From the NCBI GenBank assembly GCA_041159865.1, contig JBEAXK010000045.1, positions 1 to 10,507 on the forward strand: a DNA stretch of 10,507 bases, in the 5' to 3' direction. Position numbers and translations under genes: made by a program. The notes below the pieces were generated by a model, which was not told the DNA's origin, searched no databases, and worked only from the letters and a program-made list of their open reading frames with translations. Positions 1 to 6,900 of the stretch are shown in pieces. Origin of the DNA: BJGN01 sp041159865 (GTDB lineage Bacteria > Bacteroidota > Bacteroidia > Chitinophagales > Saprospiraceae). The stretch's first letter is position 1. Each line of letters starts with the position of its first letter.

Positions 1-276
1 CTTCAATTTCATTTTAGTCAGAGCTGGCAAGGATATTCAGTCCATGCAATTCCAACGATCGTAAAGGAATATCAAATTTTAGCTTGTCTGGCCGATGGAA
101 CTGAAAATGAAATTGTACATGTGAAAAATAATTATAAGCGTAATTGTTTGCATGAAACCAATATTAAAAATGTCCTATCTATTAAACTTAAATGTTTCGC
201 AACCAACGGTATTGAACGTGCACAGGTTTATTCCTTGCGAATTTTAGAAAAAAGAGGGAACACGACATTTTCTTAA
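1..276 (+). CDS. 3' end of a probable FAD-dependent oxidoreductase (C-terminal beta-sandwich domain), truncated by the window edge
   Basis: Reading from base 1 gives 91 codons with no internal stop and a TAA at 274-276. The translated tail carries a pattern including VKEYQILACLADG, VHVKNNYKRNC, IKLKCFATNG and the final RAQVYSLRILEKRG. Alternating strands followed by a closing 'A.VYSLRI' strand resemble the small F5/8-type (discoidin-like) domain that ends many PUL-encoded FAD-dependent oxidoreductases in Bacteroidota (often annotated as PF12831 or 'xanthan lyase-like'). That family link comes from remembered pattern only, and the catalytic part lies outside the window. A glycoside hydrolase with the same type of C-terminal sandwich is an alternative. 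The stop is 18 nt before the next gene on the same strand, so it probably belongs to the same operon. Confidence 0.6.
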   Translation, partial: LQFHFSQSWQGYSVHAIPTIVKEYQILACLADGTENEIVHVKNNYKRNCLHETNIKNVLSIKLKCFATNGIERAQVYSLRILEKRGNTTFS

Positions 277-294
277 TGGATTAAAATATTAAAG

Positions 295-1314
295 GTGAAA
301 ACATTTTTACTTTATGGTTCAAAGGATATAAAACTGGCGGAGAAAATTATCCCGGAACCAGGATACGGTCAGGTAATTGTAAAACCTGCATATACAGGAA
401 TATGCGGATCAGATGTTCATTACTTTAAACATGGATTTTGTGGAAGTTTTGTTCCCAAAAAGCCATTTGCTCTTGGGCATGAGTTTTCAGGAGTGATTTA
501 CAAAATTGGCTTTGGTGTTGAAGGTCTTAAAATGGGAGATGAAGTGGCGGTTGATCCTTCCATGCCTTGTAGCCATTGTAATTTCTGTAAGAATGGGAAA
601 TATAATTTATGTAAATCAATGAAATATTTTGGATCTGCCAGCTGTGACCCACATATAGATGGAGGTTTTGGACAATATGTTCTGGCCCCAGCTAAAAACT
701 GTTATGTTCTCCCGCCTGGAATAAATATGTCGCAGGCTTCCTTACTCGAACCTTTGAGTGTTGCCATGCATGCCGTAAAACAATTTGATAGTCTGATTGG
801 TAAATCAATTCTTATTACGGGTGGTGGACCCATCGGACAATTGATTTTGCGAGTTGCCCGTTCCTTCGGAGCACTTGAAATTACTGTGAGTGATGTAAGC
901 AGGTATGCCCGTGATTTTTCTTTGCGGAGTGGAGCTAATAGGGTAGTTAATCCCTTAGATGATAATGACTGGAGGCAAATTGGAACTTTTGACCTTGTTT
1001 TTGAAGCCTCTGGTTCTCCATTAGCAGTTGAGAACGCCCTTCATGTCGCAAAACGAGGAGCATCAATCGTTTTGATAGGAACTTTGCCAGAAAATTTCCC
1101 AATTTCCGGAAATTTGATAATGAATAAAGAGTTGAAATTATCAGGCTCTTTTCGGTTTGCAAATGTTTTTGAAGATGCCATGAATCTGGTTGCTGCCGGA
1201 ATAATCAATCTGGATGGAATTATTACAGATACTTACGCATTTGAAAATTTACCTGAGGCTATGCTGCGGGCACTTGAAAAAGAACAGACAATGAAAGTAC
1301 AGGTAATATTATGA
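295..1314 (+). CDS. Zinc-dependent medium-chain alcohol dehydrogenase (L-idonate 5-dehydrogenase/sorbitol dehydrogenase-like)
   Basis: A 339-aa cytoplasmic MDR-superfamily dehydrogenase that oxidises a secondary hydroxyl of a sugar, polyol or sugar acid. The GROES-like N-terminal domain shows the catalytic zinc ligands C37 (GICGSD), H62 in GHEFSG and E152 in LEPLSVAMHA. The structural zinc cluster is complete at C92, C95, C98 and C106. The Rossmann domain begins with GGGPIG (176-181), and D200 at the end of the second strand favours NAD over NADP. Length is typical for the sorbitol/L-idonate/threonine dehydrogenase branch. The start is GTG at 295; no ATG lies between the upstream stop (276) and it, and translation from GTG gives the expected first strand MKTFLLYG. 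It overlaps the next gene by an ATGA. Its neighbours are an aldose dehydrogenase, a lactonase and a mutarotase, so a sugar acid or keto-deoxy acid is a likely substrate, but the exact one cannot be read from sequence. Confidence 0.9.
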   Translation: MKTFLLYGSKDIKLAEKIIPEPGYGQVIVKPAYTGICGSDVHYFKHGFCGSFVPKKPFALGHEFSGVIYKIGFGVEGLKMGDEVAVDPSMPCSHCNFCKNGKYNLCKSMKYFGSASCDPHIDGGFGQYVLAPAKNCYVLPPGINMSQASLLEPLSVAMHAVKQFDSLIGKSILITGGGPIGQLILRVARSFGALEITVSDVSRYARDFSLRSGANRVVNPLDDNDWRQIGTFDLVFEASGSPLAVENALHVAKRGASIVLIGTLPENFPISGNLIMNKELKLSGSFRFANVFEDAMNLVAAGIINLDGIITDTYAFENLPEAMLRALEKEQTMKVQVIL

Positions 1315-2249
1315 AATATAGTTTATTAGGTAATACAGGCCTCTCCGTTTCCAAATTAAGTTTTGGTGCTTCTTCTCTGGGAGGAGTTTTTCATAAGATA
1401 GATGAAAAAAAAGCAGTCGAAGCCGTTCATGTTGCCTTAAGTTTAGGCATAAACTATATTGACGTTGCTCCTGCATACGGAGGAACTCTTGCCGAAACTA
1501 TACTTGGAAAAGCATTAAAAGAGGTCCCAAGAAATACCTATTTTATTTCAACTAAGGTTGGAAAAAATACAAACGCAAATGCCTACGGAACCGATACCTT
1601 TAACTATAGTGAAGAGGGTATCCGCCGTTCGTTAGATGAGAGTTCAAAAAGGATTGGGGTAGATTATTTTGATCTGGTTCTTCTTCACGATATTGAATAT
1701 AATAATCGGCAACATACAGACTGGGCATTAAATGAGGGAATTCAAACGCTGAATGTTTTAAAAAATGAGGGTCGAATAGGAGCGACAGGTATTGGAATGT
1801 ATCCTGTTGATTTATGGAAAGAAGTTTTAGAAAAGTATGTCATTGATGTAGCCTTAACGCATAATCTCTATTGTATCCATGATACACGTTTGATGTCTTT
1901 AATACCAATTGCCAAAAACAGAGGTGTCGGAATTATAAATGCTTCACCCTTTGCTTCAGGATTATTGACATCACAGGGAGCTCCTTCCTGGCATCCTGCT
2001 AACATCTCTCAGCGAGCTCTTTTTGCAAAAGCAGCAGCATTTTGTAAAAAAAGGGGAGAAGATATTTCTACACTGGCATTACAATTTTCAGCACAAAATC
2101 CTGAAATTATAACTACAATGTTTAGTAGCGCCAATGCGGAAACTATTAAACAGAATGTAAATTGGTTTTCAGAACCTATTAATTTGGAATTATTACAAAA
2201 AGTGCAGGAAATACTGGCACCCATTTCGAATCAAAATTGGAACTATTAG
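1311..2249 (+). CDS. Aldo/keto reductase, probable L-fucose/D-threo-aldose 1-dehydrogenase-like
   Basis: A 312-aa (alpha/beta)8-barrel oxidoreductase of the aldo/keto reductase superfamily. The catalytic tetrad is visible: D51 and Y56 in YIDVAPAYG, K82 in ISTKVGK and H126 in LVLLHDIEY. The start MKYSLLGNTGLSVSKLSFGAS is the standard N-terminal hairpin of the family. The 'DVAPAYG' and 'LLHDIEY' variants fit the branch containing L-galactose dehydrogenase, pyridoxal 4-dehydrogenase and the bacterial D-threo-aldose 1-dehydrogenase, which oxidises L-fucose at C1 to the lactone. That branch assignment is from memory, not from an alignment. Its start codon overlaps the stop of the zinc dehydrogenase (ATGA), and a lactonase begins 2 nt after its stop, which supports C1 oxidation of an aldose to an aldonolactone. 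No signal peptide; cytoplasmic. Confidence 0.88.
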   Translation: MKYSLLGNTGLSVSKLSFGASSLGGVFHKIDEKKAVEAVHVALSLGINYIDVAPAYGGTLAETILGKALKEVPRNTYFISTKVGKNTNANAYGTDTFNYSEEGIRRSLDESSKRIGVDYFDLVLLHDIEYNNRQHTDWALNEGIQTLNVLKNEGRIGATGIGMYPVDLWKEVLEKYVIDVALTHNLYCIHDTRLMSLIPIAKNRGVGIINASPFASGLLTSQGAPSWHPANISQRALFAKAAAFCKKRGEDISTLALQFSAQNPEIITTMFSSANAETIKQNVNWFSEPINLELLQKVQEILAPISNQNWNY

Positions 2250-2251
2250 GT

Positions 2252-3088
2252 ATGAGAATAGATAGCCATCAACATTTTTGGAAATACAACCAGGTCGATT
2301 ATGTTTGGATGAATGAGCAACATGCAATAATTCAAAAAGATTTTCTACCAGAACATCTTAACCCTTTATTAAATACACTGGACTTTGATGGAACGATTTC
2401 TGTGCAAGCCAGACAATCTTTGGAGGAAACTGATTTTTTGTTACAACTTGCTGAGGATAATTCTTTCATAAAAGGGGTGGTTGGATGGGTTCCATTTTGT
2501 GATAAAAAGGTCGAAAAACATATTGAAAAATATAGGTTTGAAAATAAAATAGTGGGTTTTCGCCATGTAATTCATGATGAGCCTGATAATAATTTTATTT
2601 TGCGACCCGATTTTAATGAGGGAATTAAATCGCTCAGTAAGTTTGGCTTGTGTTACGATATTTTGATTTTTGGGCGTCATTTACCCCAGACCATTGAATT
2701 TGTTGACAGTCATCCCCGACAAATTTTTATAATTGATCATATAGCAAAACCAAAAATAAATAAAAATTCATTTGATGTAGATTGGGCTAATCACATGAAG
2801 AAAATTTCGGAGAGGGAGCATGTATATTGCAAATTATCTGGAATGGTTACCGAGATTTTACAGGAATCCTGGGATATAGATCTTCTAAAACCTTATTTTG
2901 AAACTATTTTAGATGCATTTGGTCCACAAAGAATGATATTCGGATCTGACTGGCCAGTTTGTCTTCTTAAAAGTACTTATTCTAACTGGGTTAATGCCGT
3001 TTTATGCCTCATAAATACGCTCTCTGTTAATGAACAAAGGGCTATTATGGGTGGAAATGCGGAACGTATATATTTACAAACCCATTGA
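2252..3088 (+). CDS. Amidohydrolase-family aldonolactonase (L-fuconolactonase / L-rhamnono-lactonase-like)
   Basis: A 278-aa cytoplasmic TIM-barrel hydrolase of the Amidohydro_2 type (PF04909/COG3618), expected to open a sugar-1,4- or 1,5-lactone to the aldonate. Metal- and substrate-site motifs are intact: H6 and H8 in DSHQHFW, IDHIAKPK at 161-168, and the terminal GSDWPVC with D233. The frame is open from a TTG at 2237, but the conserved family start MRIDSHQHFW begins at ATG 2252, two bases after the upstream stop, so that start is chosen. Known relatives convert L-fucono-lactone or L-rhamnono-gamma-lactone in non-phosphorylative pathways, and the adjacent aldose dehydrogenase and mutarotase match that role. 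Which lactone is used is inference. Confidence 0.9.
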   Translation: MRIDSHQHFWKYNQVDYVWMNEQHAIIQKDFLPEHLNPLLNTLDFDGTISVQARQSLEETDFLLQLAEDNSFIKGVVGWVPFCDKKVEKHIEKYRFENKIVGFRHVIHDEPDNNFILRPDFNEGIKSLSKFGLCYDILIFGRHLPQTIEFVDSHPRQIFIIDHIAKPKINKNSFDVDWANHMKKISEREHVYCKLSGMVTEILQESWDIDLLKPYFETILDAFGPQRMIFGSDWPVCLLKSTYSNWVNAVLCLINTLSVNEQRAIMGGNAERIYLQTH

Positions 3089-3100
3089 AATTTTGACATA

Positions 3101-3433
3101 ATGCGTATCGGTATAGTCATAAAGCTTAGACCAGAATGTATAGAAAGTTATAAGAAACTTCATAAAGATAATCACCCGGGTGTTCGCGATCTCCTAACCC
3201 ATTATAACTTGTTTAATTTCAGTATATTTTTACACAAGATAGGTGATGAATTTTTTGAGTTTGGTTATTACGAATATAGAGGAGAAAATTTTGAGTCAGA
3301 TATGGAGGCTCTGGCAAATGAGCCTCGAAATAAAGCATGGCTTGAAATTTGTAATCCAATGCAGATTCCTTTGCCAGGAGAAAAAGGTTGGGCAATTATG
3401 GAACAGATTTATTATAATGATGCAAACAAATAA
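3101..3433 (+). CDS. RhaM-type L-sugar mutarotase (L-rhamnose/L-fucose mutarotase family)
   Basis: A 110-aa protein of the L-rhamnose mutarotase family (PF05336/COG3254), a ferredoxin-like dimeric-barrel enzyme that interconverts alpha and beta anomers of a 6-deoxy sugar. The family layout is clear: first strand MRIGIVIKLRP, then Y17 and H21 in ESYKKLH (counterparts of the conserved Tyr/His of E. coli RhaM), the strand FFEFGYYEY, W80 in NKAWLEICNP, and a terminal hydrophobic strand ending MEQIYYND. Length is close to the usual 100-115 aa. It starts 12 nt after the lactonase stop and is the last gene of the catabolic cluster. COG3254 members also occur in L-fucose clusters, so the name should not be taken to mean rhamnose. 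Confidence 0.88.
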   Translation: MRIGIVIKLRPECIESYKKLHKDNHPGVRDLLTHYNLFNFSIFLHKIGDEFFEFGYYEYRGENFESDMEALANEPRNKAWLEICNPMQIPLPGEKGWAIMEQIYYNDANK

Positions 3434-3492
3434 CTGGTCATAAATTATAAAGATCAACAGTCTCAATTATTACCGTTTTCCAGGAATAAAAA

Positions 3493-3533
3493 ACCAATAG
3501 TAAGTCTTAATTTCTAAGTGATTAGTTATTGGT
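3493..3533 (+). repeat. Weak stem-loop downstream of the mutarotase gene
   Basis: ACCAATA at 3493-3499 pairs exactly with TATTGGT at 3527-3533. Inside it, CTTA (3506-3509) can pair with TAAG (3515-3518). It sits 60 nt after the mutarotase stop. The stem is AT-rich and lacks a proper T tract directly after it, so a role as terminator for the catabolic operon is possible but weak. Confidence 0.35.
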
Positions 3534-3651
3534 AATTAGTTCTTTAGGTGTTAATAATTATAAATTTTGTGTTCTGACGTGGAAAAGACGATGCTAGCAT
3601 CGCCACTTCGAAATGGGCTCATAGACATCAGGTACCAATCACCAAGTAACT
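3524..3651. repeat. Imperfect long inverted repeat with a 14-bp perfect palindrome between the arms
   Basis: The left arm AGTTATTGGTAATTAGT (3524-3540) matches the reverse complement of the right arm at 3634-3651 (AGTTACTTGGTGATTGGT) with one inserted base and two substitutions. Between the arms lies CGATGCTAGCATCG (3589-3602), a perfect palindrome flanked by GTGG (3579-3582) and CCAC (3603-3606), which can extend the stem across a 6-nt bulge. The patch at roughly 3571-3630 is richer in G+C than the rest of the spacer. The arms resemble the ATTAGTTATTGGT-type motifs scattered in intergenic DNA of some Bacteroidota, which suggests a REP- or MITE-like repeat. That comparison is from memory. Confidence 0.45.
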
Positions 3652-3779
3652 GAACTGATTATTAAAATAAATGATAAGATATCGAATTAGCTTAAAATTA
3701 TTATAATCTTAAATAAGTGGATATTAATATTTTTTTGGTGGGTATATTCTTTAAAATATTTCCATGTAAAATTAAATAG

Positions 3780-3801
3780 CTATCGAAAACGTAAACGATA
3801 G
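3780..3801. promoter_or_regulatory. 22-bp interrupted palindrome with central ACGT, possible transcription-factor operator
   Basis: CTATCG (3780-3785) and CGATAG (3796-3801) are exact inverted repeats centred on ACGT (3789-3792), separated by AAA on each side, so 16 of 22 positions are symmetric. Each half reads TATCGWWWAC. A central CG dyad of this length is typical for LacI-family operators, but no regulator gene is in the window. It lies about 60-80 nt upstream of the candidate promoter of the SusC operon. Six T residues follow at 3804-3809, so a short-stem terminator is the competing reading; the 10-nt loop, 6-bp stem and the distance of about 350 nt from the last upstream gene argue against that. 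Confidence 0.4.
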
Positions 3802-3858
3802 ACTTTTTTATTATTTGCTACAAATATTTTTATAACTATTTTAGAAATATTTAATACA

Positions 3859-3888
3859 TTGAGAGGGATTTATTTCAAAATCGATTTG
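3859..3888 (+). promoter_or_regulatory. Candidate Bacteroidota-type promoter for the SusC/SusD operon
   Basis: TTG at 3859-3861 is followed after 19 nt by TCGATTTG at 3881-3888. The consensus for Bacteroidota housekeeping promoters is TTTG or TTG at -33 and TAnnTTTG at -7 with about 19 nt between. The match has one mismatch in the -7 element (TC for TA). Transcription would start near 3895 and leave a leader of roughly 75 nt before the ATG at 3972. It is the best match I found in the spacer. Confidence 0.35.
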
Positions 3889-3971
3889 ATAGCTTGTTTT
3901 TTTTATTTTTCTGAGAAACAGGTTTTCAATTTTCCAGGAATAAACATAAATGTTTGTTAAAAATAAATGTT

Positions 3972-6900
3972 ATGAAAATACATCATTTTTTATTGGGGTT
4001 AATTATTCTGTTCTTTCCATGTCAATCGTTACTTTCTCAAACCCTGACGATTAAGGGAAAGGTTACGGATGCCAACAATGAAGAGTTGATTGGAGTAACT
4101 GTAAATATAAAAGGGACTACTTTAGGCACAGTTACCGACGAAAATGGAGCGTATTCAATTTCAGGAATAAGTAATAGTAATGTTTTGGTTTTCAGTTATG
4201 TGGGATTTATTACACAGGAAGTTCTCATTGGAACTCAGACTACCATTAATTTAATACTTGAAGCTGATGTGCAGAATCTTTCGGAAGTTGTGGTTGTTGG
4301 TTATGGTACTCAGAAAAAAGTTAATTTGGTAGGAGCTGTTTCTCAATTGAATGTTGATGAAAAGATAGTAAGTCGCGCTTTACCCAATGTTTCTTCTGCC
4401 CTTTCTGGACTTGTACCAGGGTTACAGGCCGTACAATCTTCTGGTATGGCTGGTAATAATGAAGCCAGCTTACTTATCAGAGGACTAGGAACCGTAAATA
4501 ATGCCAGTCCTTTGATTGTGGTGGATGGGATGCCTGATGTTGATATTAATAGATTGAACATTAATGATATAGAGACCATATCAGTATTAAAAGATGCAAC
4601 CTCTGCTTCTGTTTATGGTTCCAGAGCTGCAAATGGGGTTATTTTAATAACCACCAGGAGTGGTAAGGGAGCTAAAAAAACGACCTTAAATTTCACCAGC
4701 AATAATTCCATTATTGTTCCTACTAAAGGGATAGATTTTATGGAGGATTATGCAAGGGCTTTACATGTGCAGCAACAGAGGACAGCAGTAAACACGCTTC
4801 AGGGTAACCAACTATTTAAATTAGGTACTGTCGATGAGTGGATGGCCAAGAGTATGATTGATCCATTAAGATTTCCGGATACTGATATTTGGGATGTAAT
4901 ATTAAGACAAGGTTTATACAGTAATTACAATCTTTCTGCTTCTGGTGGAAATGAAGGGACGAATTTTTTTGTTTCTCTGGGTGGAAAAGATGAAAGAGGA
5001 TTACAGATTAATAATGATTATGCCCAATATAATGCTAGGTTCAATTTTGATGGAAAAATTAAAAATAATATGAATACTGGCTTCCGTTTCAACGGGAACT
5101 GGTCTAAATGGCGATATGCTTTATCAGAGGGTTTTACAGATCCAGATCCAGGAAATACAGCAGGAAATGATCTTCAATATGCCATTGCAGGTTTAGTACC
5201 TTATGATCCTAAAACAGGTTATTATGGAGGAGTAATGGCTTATGGAGAAGACCCACAGGCTTATAATCCTTATGCACCTTATACGCTTAGCCCTTCACAA
5301 AATAACAGACAAGAAGCTAATATTCAGGCATATTATGACTGGTCACCTATTAAAGGACTAAAAGCAAGGGTTGATTATGCTTTAAATTACTATAATCAAT
5401 TTTCCTGGAGTGCACCTATTCCAGCACAGGCCTATAATTTTCAGACAGAAACTTTTGGAAGTAGAAATTATGTAGGTGCAAATGCAGGTATTTCAAACTC
5501 TACCAGTACTGGTTTTAAAACCTTATTAAATGGAAGCCTTAATTATAATACAAAAATTGGGAAGAATAATGATTTTTCTGCTTTATTTGTATATAATGAG
5601 GAGTATTGGTATGCGCGTTCTCAGGGAAGTGGCAGAAATGACAGACTTCACCCATCTTTGACAGAGATAAATGCAGCATTGACGGATATACAGTCAACCA
5701 GTGGAACATCCAGCACCGAAGGATTGCAATCTTATATTGGAAAAGTTAATTATTCTGCCTTCAATAAATATCTTTTTGAAGTAAATTTCAGGGTAGATGG
5801 TTCATCAAAATTTCTTGATTCCAGTCGGTTTGGATTTTTTCCATCTATGGCATTGGGTTGGAAATTCACAGAAGAAAAATTTATTCAGAAATTCACAAAT
5901 AAGTTCCTATCTAATGGTAAGATTAGGGTTTCTTACGGAAGTTTGGGCAATAATAGCGGTGTAGGTAGATTTGAACAACAGGAAACCCTTACTAATCTAA
6001 ACTATGTTACAGGTACTTCTGTTCAGCGTGGTTTCGCAAATAGTAAGATGATAAACAGGTTATTGACCTGGGAAACTTCAACGGTTTTTAATGTAGGCAT
6101 GGATTTGGCATTTTCTGGAAATCGTCTGGTAGTTACAGCTGATTATTATGACCGACTTACGACTGGAATGAACAGACCTTCTGAATTTTCCACTTTCCTT
6201 TTTTACGCCTATTCCCCTCCCCCGAGAACAAATATTGGCAATCTTAGAAATAGAGGGGTAGAACTAGATGTGTCCTGGAAAGACATGATTGGAAGTTTAC
6301 AATATGGGTTTAATCTGAATGCGGCCATTAATAAGACAAATTTGGAAAAATGGAACCAATTATTACTGAGAGGTAATATATTTATAGGCATGCCTTATCA
6401 ATTTGTATATTCATATGAAGATTTGGGCATTGCGCAGTCTTGGGCAGATGTATATAATGCAACCCCGCAGGGAGCAGCTCCGGGTGATTTATTACTTAAG
6501 GATCTTAACGGTGATGGTCGAATTACAGCTGATGATAGAAAAGCCTATCCTAATTTTCAGCAGGAACGTCCAACCACAACCTTTGCTTTTAATACATTTA
6601 TTGCCTTTAAAGGATTCGACTTTACTGTTTTTCTTCAGGGTGCCGCTGGAAGAAAGGATTATTGGTTGAACATCTTCAATAATACCAACTTTAACAATGC
6701 CCGATATGCCGCATCCTGGGAGCATCTCTATAATCCGTGGTCTTGGGATAATAGAAATGGACTATGGCCAAGGCTTGGAGGAAGCGGAAATAACAGACAA
6801 TCTACTGGTTTTTGGCTTGATAATATGTCCTATCTGCGTGTGAAAAATATTCAGATAGGTTATACAGTAAATTCAAAAGTACTGGCAAAAATGGGCATTT

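Larger units (their letters stand above)
3476..3944. repeat. 15-bp direct repeat bracketing the spacer (3476-3490 and 3930-3944)
   Basis: The 15-mer TTTTCCAGGAATAAA occurs exactly twice, at 3476-3490, 43 nt after the mutarotase stop, and at 3930-3944, 27 nt before the SusC start. Both copies follow a CAAT-containing stretch. The feature span covers both copies and the 439 bp between them. It could be a target duplication or recombination scar around an inserted spacer, a duplicated leader element, or a pair of binding sites. The sequence alone does not decide. Confidence 0.6.
3434..3971. other. Gene-free, structured AT-rich spacer between the catabolic and transport genes
   Basis: No convincing coding region or RNA gene is seen in these 538 nt. 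Open frames here lack recognisable protein features. The interval carries, in order: copy 1 of a 15-bp direct repeat (3476-3490); a weak hairpin (3493-3533); one arm of a larger inverted repeat (3524-3540); a perfect 14-bp palindrome in a short GC-richer patch (3589-3602); the second arm (3634-3651); a 22-bp interrupted palindrome (3780-3801); a near-consensus promoter (3859-3888); and copy 2 of the direct repeat (3930-3944) in the susC leader. AAATATTT recurs at 3754, 3822 and 3845, which could be chance in such AT-rich DNA. The probable role is control of the SusC/SusD operon. Confidence 0.75.

Noticed and set aside
2237..2251. Five-codon N-terminal extension of the lactonase from a TTG codon
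   Set aside because: The conserved family start MRIDSHQHFW begins at the ATG at 2252, directly after the upstream stop, and the TTG lies inside the aldo/keto reductase gene.
3243..3443. 66-codon open frame overlapping the mutarotase gene on the same strand
   Set aside because: It is out of frame with a clear RhaM-family protein and shows no recognisable protein features.
3780..3810. Rho-independent terminator for the catabolic operon formed by CTATCG/CGATAG plus six T
   Set aside because: The 6-bp AT-containing stem with a 10-nt loop is weak, the T tract starts two bases after the stem, and it is about 350 nt from the last upstream stop. An operator reading is preferred, though not certain.
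3954..3971. Six-codon N-terminal extension of the SusC-like protein from a TTG codon
   Set aside because: ATG 3972 starts a regular signal peptide with a positive residue followed by a hydrophobic core, so the extension is unnecessary.
3434..3971. Possible tRNA, small RNA, riboswitch or CRISPR array in the spacer
   Set aside because: No cloverleaf, no conserved riboswitch core and no regularly spaced repeats were found; the repeats present occur only two or three times.
4343..4579. Minus-strand open frame inside the SusC-like gene (also similar ones at 947-1162, 2009-2224, 2441-2680, 6209-6391, 6492-6725 and 8943-9194)
   Set aside because: Each lies opposite a well-supported gene and has no domain, start context or operon partner.
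6501..6536. EF-hand/dockerin-like DLNGDGRITADD loop as evidence of a fused dockerin domain in the SusC-like protein
   Set aside because: A single such loop is a normal feature of the SusC barrel family and there is no second repeat or domain boundary.
6403..6669. 88-codon alternative-frame reading inside the SusC-like gene, and a 61-codon one at 9602-9787 inside the last lipoprotein gene
   Set aside because: Low-complexity shadow translations in a shifted frame of clearly real genes.
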